Source: Bacillus solitudinis
Lineage (GTDB): Bacteria; Bacillota; Bacilli; Bacillales; Bacillaceae_D
Length of the DNA: 64,000 bases
Assembly: GCF_002797395.1 (NCBI RefSeq)
Contig: NZ_KZ454943.1
Coordinates: forward strand, 3,385,966-3,449,965
Reading direction: 5' to 3'
Positions 35,579 through 44,407 of the stretch are shown here, piece after piece. Both the position numbers and the translations under genes were made by a program. The stretch's first letter is position 1, and every line of letters begins with the position of its first letter. The notes beneath the pieces are model-generated. The model saw only the letters and a program-made list of their open reading frames with translations. It made no database searches and had not been told where the DNA came from.

Positions 35579-37162
35579 TTATTTTGGTGCATCTTCTTCC
35601 TCACGGTTTGTTGTGCGAAGAGGGATTTCTTTAATGAAAAGAGTAATAACTACGGCAAGAGCGACCACAATCGCACTAAATAAAAAGACACCGGTTAGTG
35701 AGAAATTGAGAGCGTCACGCATGAGCCCAATAAATTGATCAAATAAGGTTCTCATCTCTTCTGGAAAGCTTGATCGTACTTTGTCGATTTGTTCTAAATC
35801 CATAAGAAGTTGAGGATCTTGTAATTCCAAGAGTCGATTAGAGAATTCATCGGGAACTTCTGTTGAAGCAGGTTGTGCATTAATCTCAGACAGCCGGGTT
35901 CTCATTAATTGTCCTAAAATCGTGCCCATTATAGCGACTCCAATGGTTCCGCCTATTTGCCGAAAAACTTGCATTACAGAAGTAGCAACACCTAAATATT
36001 TATGTTTTACAGAGTTTTGAACAACAACTTGGAACACAGGCATTGCCATTCCAAGTCCGACTCCAATCAGCATTAATTGGAGGATAATTCGTAATAACGA
36101 AGAGTCTGGTTGTAGAAGTGAGTGTAAGAAGAGCCCTATTGACATAATGGCTAAACCGAGCACCGCTAATAACTTATATTTTCCTGTTTTCGTAATCCAC
36201 TGGCCACCAATTGCACTAAAAGCAACCATTGTCAGGGTCATAGCCATTTCAACTAGGCCTGAAACTGTTGCTGTTTGGCCAAGAACCCCTTGCACGAAAA
36301 ATGGTGTATACATAATAACGCCGAACATCCCCATTCCCAAAAACAACCCAGCGATATTGGAAAGGGTGAAAATTGGATTTTTAAATAAATGCAAAGGAAT
36401 GACTGGATTTTTTGCACGTTTCTCAACAAAGATAAATATAACCAAGCCGATAATTGTCACCGAGAACAACCCAATGATTTCAAATGACAGCCAGTCGTAG
36501 TGACTCCCTCCCCACGAAAACCCAAGAAGCAATGAAATGATAATAATGGTTATAACAATTGAACCAAGATAATCAATCGCTTGTTTACCTTTACTAACAT
36601 GAGTAGGATAAAGCTTCCAAATTAAAAGAAAGGCAAACAAACCAATCGGTAGGAAAATCCAGAATACCCAATGCCAATCGAAGTTATCCACGATATACCC
36701 ACCAAGCGTTGGGCCAAATAAGCTGGAAAGACCAAACACACCTGCAAATAATCCTTGCCAGCGTCCCCGTTCACGAGGTGAAAATAAATCGCCAACCGTT
36801 GTAAACGCTGATGACATAATCATTCCGCCTCCGAAACCTTGAAGTCCTCTAAAGATAATAAGCTGAATAATCGTATTAGACGTTCCGCATAAAAAGGCCC
36901 CAACCATAAATATTCCAATTCCAATTAAAATAAAAACTTTTCTACCATAAATATCTGATAGACGACCCACGAGCATTGCTGTAATTGTCGAGGTGAGCAT
37001 GTAAATCGTAAACACCCATTCAAAATAGTTCATTCCTCCAATCTGTGAAATGATTTTTGGTAAGGAAGTCCCGACAATTGTCATATTAATTGCAGCAAAG
37101 AACATTGCTGACATAACAGCAATCATAATAATAACTTTCTGACGTTGTTCTAAATGTTCCAT
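35579..37162 (-). CDS. MFS drug transporter, DHA2 family (EmrB/QacA type)
   Basis: 527-residue efflux pump with about 14 transmembrane segments. The motif A region reads GRLSDIYGRKVFILIGIG, motif C GPTLGGYIVDNFDWHWVFWI, and the N terminus KVIIMIAVMSAMFFAAINMTIVGTSLPKI is typical. ATG 37162 (MEHLEQ) has GAGG six bases upstream; the upstream ATG at 37174 overlaps that site. It follows the TetR gene after 14 bases in the same operon, so a repressed drug or stress efflux system is likely. Confidence 0.9.
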   Translation of the reverse strand: MEHLEQRQKVIIMIAVMSAMFFAAINMTIVGTSLPKIISQIGGMNYFEWVFTIYMLTSTITAMLVGRLSDIYGRKVFILIGIGIFMVGAFLCGTSNTIIQLIIFRGLQGFGGGMIMSSAFTTVGDLFSPRERGRWQGLFAGVFGLSSLFGPTLGGYIVDNFDWHWVFWIFLPIGLFAFLLIWKLYPTHVSKGKQAIDYLGSIVITIIIISLLLGFSWGGSHYDWLSFEIIGLFSVTIIGLVIFIFVEKRAKNPVIPLHLFKNPIFTLSNIAGLFLGMGMFGVIMYTPFFVQGVLGQTATVSGLVEMAMTLTMVAFSAIGGQWITKTGKYKLLAVLGLAIMSIGLFLHSLLQPDSSLLRIILQLMLIGVGLGMAMPVFQVVVQNSVKHKYLGVATSVMQVFRQIGGTIGVAIMGTILGQLMRTRLSEINAQPASTEVPDEFSNRLLELQDPQLLMDLEQIDKVRSSFPEEMRTLFDQFIGLMRDALNFSLTGVFLFSAIVVALAVVITLFIKEIPLRTTNREEEDAPK

Positions 37163-37176
37163 TACTAACCTCATTT

Positions 37177-38088
37177 CTAATGATTAAGTCTTTTTTTAGA
37201 CATTAAGTCAATAAATTCTTTAAGTTTTGTTACATCCTCTTCAAGCTCTTTAATTGAATGAATATAGGCTAGCAATGAATTAATAAGAAACTTCCGTGGC
37301 TGTTTACTTTTCATTTCCTCATCTAAAAGTAACAAAGACGAAATATAATTATGCTTTTCCTCCGCATTAGGTATGTGAAGTAGTTCAATTTTTCTAATAA
37401 GTTGGGTGATATCGAAAGAGAGCTTTTCTTCTTGAGAATGAAAGGATTCATGCTCCCCAAGTTGATCGATCTCCATCATCATTTCGGCTGTTATTATCGG
37501 TGTTGGTTGATGTGCATTGAAATCCTCGGTAATGATTTTAGTAAGACGAACAATAAATGACGCGGTCTCCTGTATATCAAGAGGTTTTCTTTCAAACACA
37601 AGCTGATGTTGATACTCTCTTATAATTCCGTGAAAAATAGAAACTAAATCCCATAAAAATGGGTTGATTTCTTCACCATAGGCTTGCAAGAGCATCTTTT
37701 TTTGGCGAAATATGATTTTCGCGCGTGTTTGTGAGATGAAATCTTGAATGTTTATGCTTTTTTGATTCCGTTGTTCATTGAGTAAAATTTTAATAAAATC
37801 TCCATTTTCCTTAAAAAGAGATAAATGAATGAAAACTTGTTTTGTTAGGTTTTCGAACGGTGATAAATAGGTATCCTTTGAAACAAAAGCTAGCTTTTCA
37901 AACATTTCATCCTGGTAGCGTTTAATAATGGAAAGTAGTAGTTCCTCCTTTGATTTAAAATTTAAATAGAGCGATCCTTTTGAAATTCCGACATCCTCTG
38001 CAATCTCTTGCATTGATGTAAAATGATATCCTTTATTTGCAAACAAATTCATTGCTGAATGAAGAATACGCTCTTGTTTATCGTTCAT
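37177..38088 (-). CDS. TetR/AcrR-family repressor of the efflux operon
   Basis: 303-residue regulator, longer than the usual 190-220. The TetR helix-turn-helix reads LFANKGYHFTSMQEIAEDVG, then ISKGSLYLNFKSKEELL. The middle part is a generic ligand domain; the last 80 residues are helical and probably form coiled-coil or a further dimerisation region. The palindromes at 38114 and 38212 in its upstream region are likely operators, so it probably represses itself, the MFS pump and perhaps bluB. Confidence 0.87.
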   Translation of the reverse strand: MNDKQERILHSAMNLFANKGYHFTSMQEIAEDVGISKGSLYLNFKSKEELLLSIIKRYQDEMFEKLAFVSKDTYLSPFENLTKQVFIHLSLFKENGDFIKILLNEQRNQKSINIQDFISQTRAKIIFRQKKMLLQAYGEEINPFLWDLVSIFHGIIREYQHQLVFERKPLDIQETASFIVRLTKIITEDFNAHQPTPIITAEMMMEIDQLGEHESFHSQEEKLSFDITQLIRKIELLHIPNAEEKHNYISSLLLLDEEMKSKQPRKFLINSLLAYIHSIKELEEDVTKLKEFIDLMSKKRLNH

Positions 38089-38113
38089 TGTTAAGACCTC
38101 ATTTCAAAGGAAC

Positions 38114-38127
38114 TGACTAATTAGTCA
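38114..38127. promoter_or_regulatory. Candidate TetR operator 1
   Basis: Perfect palindrome TGACTAATTAGTCA, 26 bases upstream of the TetR start codon. Confidence 0.6.
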
Positions 38128-38177
38128 ATTGCTTAATTCACACTAATATTGCTAATATACCATATCATTTTAACTTG

Positions 38178-38212
38178 CTACAATTAAATAAACTTCTACA
38201 ATTAAATAAACT
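38178..38212. repeat. 18-bp tandem duplication
   Basis: CTACAATTAAATAAACTT is followed immediately by CTACAATTAAATAAACT. It lies between the two operator palindromes and changes their spacing. Confidence 0.85.
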
Positions 38213-38225
38213 GACTATGTAGTCA
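38212..38225. promoter_or_regulatory. Candidate TetR operator 2
   Basis: TGACTATGTAGTCA, the same TGACTA/TAGTCA half-sites with a two-base central mismatch to a full palindrome; it lies 85 bases before bluB. A half-site TAGTCATA occurs again at 38283. Confidence 0.55.
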
Positions 38226-38309
38226 AAATCTTTTTTTTTGAAAAAATTCTTGTTCTTAATTGTTCTATGGTATCTTTTTAAGTAGTCATACTATTTGGGG
38301 GAGGATACG

Positions 38310-38954
38310 ATGTTTTCAAAAGAAGAGAAAGAAGCTATCTATAAAGTTATTGAGACAAGAAGAGACGTTCGAACATTTCTACCATCACCTATTTCTGAAG
38401 ATGTCATTCAAAGATTGCTAGAAGCTGCTCATCATGGTCCTTCAGTTGGATTTATGCAACCTTGGAACTTTGTTCTCATTACGTCTCAAGAGGTAAAAGA
38501 ACGGCTTGCCTGGGCTGCTGATAAGGAACGAAGAGCACTCGCCATACATTATGAAGGGGAAAAGGAATCAAGCTTCTTGCGTTTGAAAGTTGAGGGATTA
38601 AAGGAGGCACCATTAACGATTTGTGTAACATGCGATCCAACACGAGGAGGTTCACATGTGTTAGGGCGTAATTCGATTCCTGAAACTGATAGTCTTTCAA
38701 CTGCTTGCGCCATTCAAAATATGTGGTTGGCTGCCTGTGCAGAAGGTCTTGCGATGGGCTGGGTTAGCTTTTATAAGAAAAATGACATTCGGGATATTTT
38801 AGCGATTCCACCTCATGTTGATCCGATTGCGTTGATGTCAGTCGGGTATACTGAAAATTATCCTAGTAAGCCTATCTTAGAGGAAGCGAACTGGGAAAGG
38901 CGTCGGTGCTTAGCTGATTTAATTTTTGATGATAAATGGGGTGCAAGAAGATAG
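38310..38954 (+). CDS. bluB: 5,6-dimethylbenzimidazole synthase BluB
   Basis: Nitroreductase-fold flavoenzyme that breaks down FMNH2 with oxygen to make the lower ligand of cobalamin. Motifs: VIETRRDVRTFLPSPISED, AAHHGPSVGFMQPWNFVLITS, and the BluB-specific VLGRNSIPETDSLSTACAIQN with AEGLAMGWVSFYKK. 214 residues. GGGGGAGG precedes ATG 38310; the TTG at 38295 lies inside that site. Divergent from the TetR-MFS operon. Its substrate FMN comes from the riboflavin genes 1.4 kb downstream. Confidence 0.86.
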   Translation: MFSKEEKEAIYKVIETRRDVRTFLPSPISEDVIQRLLEAAHHGPSVGFMQPWNFVLITSQEVKERLAWAADKERRALAIHYEGEKESSFLRLKVEGLKEAPLTICVTCDPTRGGSHVLGRNSIPETDSLSTACAIQNMWLAACAEGLAMGWVSFYKKNDIRDILAIPPHVDPIALMSVGYTENYPSKPILEEANWERRRCLADLIFDDKWGARR

Positions 38955-39815
38955 ATGGAAATTTTCAAAGACTTAGTGCAAGTTGAGTGGGATGACTTTC
39001 GAAAATATATACTAACGTTAGCTATAACGGCTGTTATTACTTATGGATTTGTTATTTTTATCCGTTTTAGTGTACATCAGTTTTTTAAACGTACCGATTA
39101 CATTGATCGAAAACATGAGGAAACATTGGAAAGTGTCATTAAAACAACGTCGAATTATATTGCGTTTTTTGTTGTGCTTGTCACAGCGATACGACCGTTT
39201 ATAGAAATTAGAGAATTGCTTGTTGCAGGCGGAGTCCTAGGAATCGTCATCGGTTTTGGAGCTCAAAGTGCGATTAAAGATATGCTCTATGGGTTCTTTT
39301 TCTTATTTGAAGGACAATTTCGAAAGGGGGATTTCGTCCTAATCAATGATGAGTTAGATGGGGGAATCGTAGAAGAATTAGGGTTTCGTGCTTTAAAAAT
39401 TCGTAAGTTAAATGGAATGGTCACAACAATTTCAAATGGTGAGGTTCGAAAAGTTATTAATGGAAACGTTGAAACAAGACGAATTTTTGAAGCAGTAATC
39501 GTCAGCTTTAGGCAAAACCCCAGCGAAGTTAAATGCTTATTAATAGAACTTTGCGAACGGTTAAATGAACAACATAAAGGATATTTAAAGCGCGACAGGG
39601 AAGGGAATGTAGTAGAACCTTACCGTGTACATGGTATTTCATCCCTTGATACAACGCCACTTGGATATAAATTTACAATTGTTGCTACAGTTACTGACCA
39701 AGATTATGTTGTTGCTGTTCAAGATATGAAGGAGCAATTAGCGCAATTATTATTTGAACAAAAAATCATAATGCCAGAACAAAAAATTTTTTACAATAAT
39801 GAAGTCGATAACTAA
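38955..39815 (+). CDS. Small-conductance mechanosensitive channel (MscS family)
   Basis: 286-residue channel with three membrane segments (ILTLAITAVITYGFVIFIRF, YIAFFVVLVTAIRPFIE, ELLVAGGVLGIVIGFGAQS) and the pore-helix follow-on QSAIKDMLYGFFFLFEGQFRKGD, then the cytoplasmic beta-domain. It opens to release solutes on hypoosmotic shock. The ATG directly abuts the bluB stop codon and has no clear ribosome site of its own, so it is translationally coupled. B. subtilis has similar small MscS-type genes (YkuT, YhdY). Confidence 0.85.
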   Translation: MEIFKDLVQVEWDDFRKYILTLAITAVITYGFVIFIRFSVHQFFKRTDYIDRKHEETLESVIKTTSNYIAFFVVLVTAIRPFIEIRELLVAGGVLGIVIGFGAQSAIKDMLYGFFFLFEGQFRKGDFVLINDELDGGIVEELGFRALKIRKLNGMVTTISNGEVRKVINGNVETRRIFEAVIVSFRQNPSEVKCLLIELCERLNEQHKGYLKRDREGNVVEPYRVHGISSLDTTPLGYKFTIVATVTDQDYVVAVQDMKEQLAQLLFEQKIIMPEQKIFYNNEVDN

Positions 39816-39826
39816 AAACAAGTTAG

Positions 39827-39855
39827 TTGACGAATGATGAGGAAAAGGATACAAT
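39827..39855 (+). promoter_or_regulatory. Sigma-A promoter of the riboflavin operon
   Basis: TTGACG (39827-39832), 17 bases, TACAAT (39850-39855). One mismatch in each box; start would be about 25 bases before the riboswitch. Confidence 0.75.
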
Positions 39856-39881
39856 CATTTCAAGATTGATAACTACATAGC

Positions 39882-40036
39882 ATAATCCTTCGGGGCCGGG
39901 TGAAAATCCCGACCGGCGGTGATGAGGCCCTATCGAAAAGGTTTCTTAGTCCGTGACCCGATTTTGATTCGTCAAAAGCGGTGGACCTGGTGAAAGTCCG
40001 GGACCGACAGTGAAAGTCTGGATGGGAGAAGGAAGA
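39882..40036 (+). promoter_or_regulatory. FMN riboswitch (RFN element)
   Basis: All RFN blocks are present in order: ATCCTTCGGGGC, GGGTGAAAATCCCGACCGGCGG, TGATGAGGCCC shortened to its core, AGTCCGTGACCC, a variable arm, then GGTGGACCTGGTGAAAGTCC and GGACCGACAGTGAAAGTC, closing GATGGGAGAAGGA. FMN binding is expected to trigger the terminator at 40171. Confidence 0.96.
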
Positions 40037-40170
40037 GAAGAACATCGAAGCTTTTTTTTTGAAAAGCTAAGATAAAAAGGGAGAAGTCTGTCCTTTTTAT
40101 AGATGGGAACACACAACCCGTTTGTTTATTTTTAAACGGTTTATTTCGTGATACTCTTTTATTACACCCC

Positions 40171-40198
40171 AACCCGAAGTGAAAACTTCGGGTTTTTT
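40171..40198 (+). terminator. FMN-controlled terminator
   Basis: AACCCGAAGT pairs with ACTTCGGGTT around GAAA, followed by a T run. Between riboswitch and terminator there are two weaker hairpins (AAAAAGG/CCTTTTT at 40074 and CCGTTT/AAACGG at 40118) that may form the antiterminator. Confidence 0.92.
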
Positions 40199-40199
40199 G

Positions 40200-40301
40200 T
40201 ATAGTCGCAAGAGCGACGGCAGCCGAGTGAACTTCTCGGCTAAGGTTTTGTATAGTCGCAAGAGCGACGGCAGCCGAGCGAACTTCTCGGCTAAGGTTTA
40301 A
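40200..40301 (+). repeat. 51-bp tandem repeat, two copies, each with two hairpins
   Basis: The unit beginning TATAGTCGCAAGAGCGACGG (40200) recurs at 40251 with one difference (GAGTGAA/GAGCGAA). Each unit holds TCGC-AAGA-GCGA and AGCCGAG-TGAACTT-CTCGGCT stems, so the leader RNA would carry four hairpins between the terminator and ribD. No function known. Confidence 0.85.
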
Positions 40302-40332
40302 TTTTCCAATGAATATAAAATAGGGTGATGAC

Positions 40333-41418
40333 ATGAACGATGTGGAGTATATGAACCTAGCCTTGCAGTTAGCTGAAAGTACCCGTGGGCAAACGTCACC
40401 TAACCCAATGGTAGGGTCAGTCGTTGTCAAGGGTGGAGCCATTGTTGGAATGGGTGCTCATTTAAAAGCTGGTGAAGGTCATGCAGAAGTACAAGCGTTA
40501 ACAATGGCGGGAGAAAAAGCAAATGGAGCAACGATATATGTAACACTTGAGCCTTGCAGTCATCATGGAAAAACGCCGCCTTGTGCAGAATTAATCATAG
40601 CTAAGCGATTAAAACGGGTAGTTATTGCAATGGTTGATCCCAATCCTGAGGTTGCTGGAAGAGGCATTAAAAAGCTTAAAGATGCTGGGCTTGAGGTTGA
40701 GGTTGGTGTCTGTCAATCAGAAGCGAAGAAATTAAATGATGTATTTTTCCATTATATTAAAACGGGAAGACCATTTGTAACGATGAAATCAGCAACAACG
40801 CTTGATGGTAAGACGGCGACGGTAACCGGTAAAAGTAAGTGGATTACCGGAGAAGCTGCGAGGGAAGACGTACATCGTTATCGTCATAGCCATGACGCAA
40901 TTCTTGTTGGTATTGGAACCATCTTAGCAGATAATCCATCGCTTACAACGCGATTGCCTCAAGGTGGAAAAAATCCGATCCGCGTCATTTTAGATAGAGG
41001 ACTGCGTACTCCTCTTGATGCGGTCATCGTCAATGATAAAGAGTCTCCAACATTGATTTTTGCAACAGAAGAGGCTTCCACGGAAAACGAAAAAAATCTT
41101 GAAGCACGAGGCGCCATCGTTATTAGACTTTTTAACTATTCAATTGATACGGTTTTAAAAGAACTCGGATTGCGAGGGATAACATCCGTATTCGTAGAGG
41201 GTGGTGCTAAAGTGAACGGTAGCTTCCTAAAAGAAAAAGCGGTGAACCAACTTATTATGTATTTAGCTCCGAAGCTGTTCGGTGGAACAGGTGCACCTAC
41301 AGCTATTGGAGGGGAAGGGATACTTGAAGTTGATGACGCTCTTTTGCTTGATATAACAGATGTGATGAAAGTCGGCGATGATATAAAGCTAATCGCGCAA
41401 GTAAAGGAGGAGGGATAA
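40333..41418 (+). CDS. ribD: Bifunctional pyrimidine deaminase / reductase RibD
   Basis: Catalyses deamination and side-chain reduction of the GTP-derived pyrimidine in riboflavin synthesis. Zinc-binding deaminase motifs are HAE (residues 50-52) and PCSHHGKTPPC (74-84); the reductase half (from about 148) has MKSATTLDGKTATVTGKSKWIT and SVFVEGGAKVNGSFL. 361 residues, typical. AGGGTGAT precedes the ATG. First gene of the riboflavin operon. Confidence 0.97.
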   Translation: MNDVEYMNLALQLAESTRGQTSPNPMVGSVVVKGGAIVGMGAHLKAGEGHAEVQALTMAGEKANGATIYVTLEPCSHHGKTPPCAELIIAKRLKRVVIAMVDPNPEVAGRGIKKLKDAGLEVEVGVCQSEAKKLNDVFFHYIKTGRPFVTMKSATTLDGKTATVTGKSKWITGEAAREDVHRYRHSHDAILVGIGTILADNPSLTTRLPQGGKNPIRVILDRGLRTPLDAVIVNDKESPTLIFATEEASTENEKNLEARGAIVIRLFNYSIDTVLKELGLRGITSVFVEGGAKVNGSFLKEKAVNQLIMYLAPKLFGGTGAPTAIGGEGILEVDDALLLDITDVMKVGDDIKLIAQVKEEG

Positions 41419-41420
41419 TC

Positions 41421-42074
41421 GTGTTTACTGGTATTATTGAAGAAGTTGGGACCATAGATGATATTCGCCAAAGCGGTGAAGCAATTGTAATGAAAATCGC
41501 AGCATCATCGATCTTAGATGACGTTCATTTAGGAGATAGTATTTCCGTTAACGGAGTTTGTTTAACCGTAACCTCATTTACGACGAAACAGTTTTCGGTT
41601 GATATTATGCCTGAAACCGTGCGTGCTACAAGCTTAAAAGGACTAGGTAGAGGTTCGAAAGTAAACTTGGAGCGTGCGATGAGTGCAAAAGGTCGGTTTG
41701 GAGGTCATTTTGTATCCGGGCATGTTGATGGAACCGGGCATGTCTTATCAAAAGATGCACAACATAATGCTGTATACTACCGGATAGGAGTATCAGAAGA
41801 GTTGAGAACGTATATGATTCATAAGGGCTCTGTTGCGGTTGATGGAACGAGCTTAACGATTTTTGCAGTCGATAATGAATCTTTTACAATTTCAATTATT
41901 CCTCACACAATAGAGCAGACGATTATAGGTTCAAAGAACGTTGGAGATATCGTTAACATTGAATGTGACATGGTTGGAAAATACATCGAGCAATTTATCA
42001 TGAGACGCTTTGATGCTACTAAAGCTAATTCTTCTTTAACCTCTAGCTTTTTAGAGGAACATGGCTATAAATAA
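41421..42074 (+). CDS. ribE: Riboflavin synthase, alpha subunit
   Basis: Dismutates two dimethyl-lumazine molecules to riboflavin. Two homologous lumazine-binding repeats are visible: residues 1-97 (MFTGIIEEVG, GDSISVNGVCLTV) and 98-200 (FGGHFVSGHVDGTG, SVAVDGTSLTI). GTG start with AAAGGAGGAGGG upstream. It starts two bases after ribD ends; 217 residues. Confidence 0.97.
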   Translation: MFTGIIEEVGTIDDIRQSGEAIVMKIAASSILDDVHLGDSISVNGVCLTVTSFTTKQFSVDIMPETVRATSLKGLGRGSKVNLERAMSAKGRFGGHFVSGHVDGTGHVLSKDAQHNAVYYRIGVSEELRTYMIHKGSVAVDGTSLTIFAVDNESFTISIIPHTIEQTIIGSKNVGDIVNIECDMVGKYIEQFIMRRFDATKANSSLTSSFLEEHGYK

Positions 42075-42098
42075 TAAGTTCAAAGGATGGTGAAATAG

Positions 42099-43304
42099 AT
42101 GACAGAAAAAATATTTGACCCAATTGAAGAAGCGATTTATGAGTTAATGCAGGGAAAGGTTATTATCGCTTGTGACGACGAGGATCGTGAAAATGAAGGG
42201 GACTTTATCGCAATCGCTGAAAAGACTACCCAGGATGTGATTAATTTTATGGTAACGCATGGGCGTGGACTTGTCTGTGTGCCGATTACAGAAAATCGAG
42301 CAGAGGAGCTAGATTTAGTTTCCATGGTTGACCACAATACAGACCCACATGGTACAGCGTTTACGGTTAGTGTAGACCATTACACAAACAAAACGGGAAT
42401 CTCTGCGAAAGAAAGGGCAGATACCGTTCAGGCATTAATTGATGAGAAATCACAAAAGCAACATTTTAAACGGCCAGGACACATGTTTCCACTTGTTGCT
42501 AAAGACGGGGGGGTTTTGCGACGTGCAGGTCACACGGAAGCAGCTGTTGATTTGGCAAGATTAGCTGGTTCAAAACCTGCTGCGGTCATTTGTGAAATTA
42601 TGAATGAAGATGGCACGATGGCACGAGTACCTGAGCTTCGAAAAATTGCCGATGATCACGATTTAAAGATGATTACAATTAAAGATTTGATTAAGTACCG
42701 TCACCGCAAAGATAAGCTCGTAAAACGAGAAGTAGAGGTGAAGCTCCCTACTGAGTTTGGTGACTTTCAAGCATTAGGTTATAGTAATATCGTAGACGAT
42801 AAGGAAAGCATCGCATTGGTAAAAGGCACAATCGTTGAAGGAGAACCAACGTTAGTGAGAGTTCATTCTGAGTGCCTAACAGGTGACGTATTTGGTTCTC
42901 ATCGTTGTGATTGTGGTCCACAGCTTCATGCTGCATTGGCTCAAATCGAGAAAGAGGGTAAAGGGATTTTACTCTATATGCGCCAAGAAGGTCGCGGAAT
43001 TGGTTTGATGAATAAGTTAAAGGCCTATAAGCTTCAGGAAGAGGGTTATGATACAGTTGAAGCAAATGAGAAGCTTGGTTTTGCAGCAGACTTACGAGAT
43101 TATGGGATTGGTGCACAAATCTTACGGGATTTAGGGGTTAAGCAAATGAGGCTTCTAACAAACAATCCCAGAAAAATCACTGGTTTAAAAGGCTATGACC
43201 TAGAAGTAGTAGAGAGGGTGCCACTACAACTACCTCACAATAAAGATAACGAAAACTATTTACGTACGAAAACATCAAAATTAGGACATATGTTACGTTT
43301 TTAA
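42099..43304 (+). CDS. ribBA: Bifunctional DHBP synthase / GTP cyclohydrolase II RibBA
   Basis: Supplies both precursors of riboflavin. The N-terminal half (to about 205) is dihydroxybutanone-phosphate synthase with [16 protein letters not shown] and [14 protein letters not shown]; the C-terminal half is GTP cyclohydrolase II with the zinc site [17 protein letters not shown] and the RQEGRGIGL catalytic segment. 401 residues. It follows ribE after 24 bases. Confidence 0.97.
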   Translation: MTEKIFDPIEEAIYELMQGKVIIACDDEDRENEGDFIAIAEKTTQDVINFMVTHGRGLVCVPITENRAEELDLVSMVDHNTDPHGTAFTVSVDHYTNKTGISAKERADTVQALIDEKSQKQHFKRPGHMFPLVAKDGGVLRRAGHTEAAVDLARLAGSKPAAVICEIMNEDGTMARVPELRKIADDHDLKMITIKDLIKYRHRKDKLVKREVEVKLPTEFGDFQALGYSNIVDDKESIALVKGTIVEGEPTLVRVHSECLTGDVFGSHRCDCGPQLHAALAQIEKEGKGILLYMRQEGRGIGLMNKLKAYKLQEEGYDTVEANEKLGFAADLRDYGIGAQILRDLGVKQMRLLTNNPRKITGLKGYDLEVVERVPLQLPHNKDNENYLRTKTSKLGHMLRF

Positions 43305-43346
43305 TGAGCTTTTTAAAAGATCTTACATACGAAGGAGGAATTTATA

Positions 43347-43817
43347 ATGGGAAAAGTTTTTGAAGGACATTTAGTAGCGACAGGTTTAAAGGTTGGAATC
43401 GTAGTTGGGCGATTTAATGAATTTATTACGAGTAAGTTATTGGGTGGAGCACAAGATGCACTTAAACGTCATGGTATGGAGGAAGCCGATATTGATGTAG
43501 CTTGGGTACCGGGAGCTTTTGAAATTCCATTCGCGGCAAAAAAGATGGTTGATTCAGGTAAATATGATGCCGTGATTACGCTTGGAACCGTTATCCGTGG
43601 ATCAACACCTCATTTTGATTATGTTTGTAATGAAGTGGCAAAAGGAGTAGGTTCTTTATCATTAACATCAGGAAAACCAGTTATTTTCGGTGTTCTAACA
43701 ACTGATACAATTGAACAAGCTGTCGAACGAGCTGGAACGAAGGCAGGTAATAAAGGCTGGGATGCAGCTACTGCAGCAATTGAAATGGCTAACCTAAGTC
43801 GTTCATTTGATAAATAA
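43347..43817 (+). CDS. ribH: 6,7-dimethyl-8-ribityllumazine synthase
   Basis: Capsid-forming enzyme that joins the pyrimidine and the four-carbon unit. Family segments [50 protein letters not shown] and [18 protein letters not shown] are intact. 156 residues, complete. GAAGGAGG precedes the ATG. Confidence 0.97.
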   Translation: MGKVFEGHLVATGLKVGIVVGRFNEFITSKLLGGAQDALKRHGMEEADIDVAWVPGAFEIPFAAKKMVDSGKYDAVITLGTVIRGSTPHFDYVCNEVAKGVGSLSLTSGKPVIFGVLTTDTIEQAVERAGTKAGNKGWDAATAAIEMANLSRSFDK

Positions 43818-43833
43818 AAGTCTATATTTTTAT

Positions 43834-43874
43834 GAGGGAGCTAGGTCCAATGACCTGAGCACCTTCTTTTTTTT
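43834..43874 (+). terminator. Terminator after ribH
   Basis: Imperfect hairpin GAGGGAGCTAGGT with ACCTGAGCACCTTC, followed by eight T. Confidence 0.65.
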
Positions 43875-43947
43875 GATGAACCTTCACACGTGTATGAACA
43901 TATTGTAAAAGGGGAAAGTAGAGTGAAAACAGTCAAGTTCTATATTA

Positions 43948-43976
43948 TTGACTTTACGATTCCTTATTATGATAAA
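43948..43976 (+). promoter_or_regulatory. Candidate promoter of ribT
   Basis: TTGACT (43948-43953), 17 bases, GATAAA (43971-43976), 38 bases before the ribT ATG. It implies ribT has its own promoter beside read-through from the rib operon. Confidence 0.45.
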
Positions 43977-44013
43977 CTAAAAAGAAGTGATAAAGGTAAA
44001 GAAGGGGAAAAAC

Positions 44014-44367
44014 ATGCTACTACCTTATAAAACAGTTCATAAGAAAATAGCGATGGGGCTCCTTTCGTTTATGCCCAAAGAAAAAGAATTAAAAAAGCTC
44101 ATCAAGACAATGGAACGTTATGAAACAGAAGCGAATTGGCAGCTTTATTTATGGCAGGAAGGTCATGATTTTGTTGGTATTATTGGTATAAAGGTTGAAG
44201 AACAAGAAGCAAAGCTACAGCATCTTTGTGTCAATCCTTCTTTTCGTGAAGAAGGAATAGGGAAGAAAATGATTCAAGCTATAAACGAACAACATTCTTT
44301 TCAATTAATACCTACAAAAGAAACAAAGGGTTTTTTCCAAACGTGTCAAGAAGATAAGATTTTATAA
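44014..44367 (+). CDS. ribT: RibT, GNAT-fold acetyltransferase
   Basis: 117-residue GNAT protein that follows ribH in many Bacilli. It starts MLLPYKTVHKKIAMGLLSFMP, the signature of RibT, with the acetyl-CoA loop LCVNPSFREEGIGKKM. AGAAGGGGA sits before ATG 44014; an upstream in-frame GTG (43987) lacks a ribosome site. Its substrate is unknown despite its name. Confidence 0.88.
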   Translation: MLLPYKTVHKKIAMGLLSFMPKEKELKKLIKTMERYETEANWQLYLWQEGHDFVGIIGIKVEEQEAKLQHLCVNPSFREEGIGKKMIQAINEQHSFQLIPTKETKGFFQTCQEDKIL

Positions 44368-44407
44368 AGATGACTCGAAACTCAACAGCTTGAGTCATCT
44401 TCTTTTG
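44366..44407. terminator. Bidirectional terminator ribT / ypuF
   Basis: AAGATGACTC pairs with GAGTCATCTT around CGAAACTCAACAGCTT-type loop; TCTTTT follows on the plus strand. It covers the ypuF stop codon on the minus strand. Confidence 0.75.

Noticed and set aside
40074-40140. Two weak hairpins between the FMN riboswitch and its terminator as separate terminators
   Set aside because: Neither has a T run of the usual strength; they fit better as parts of the antiterminator.
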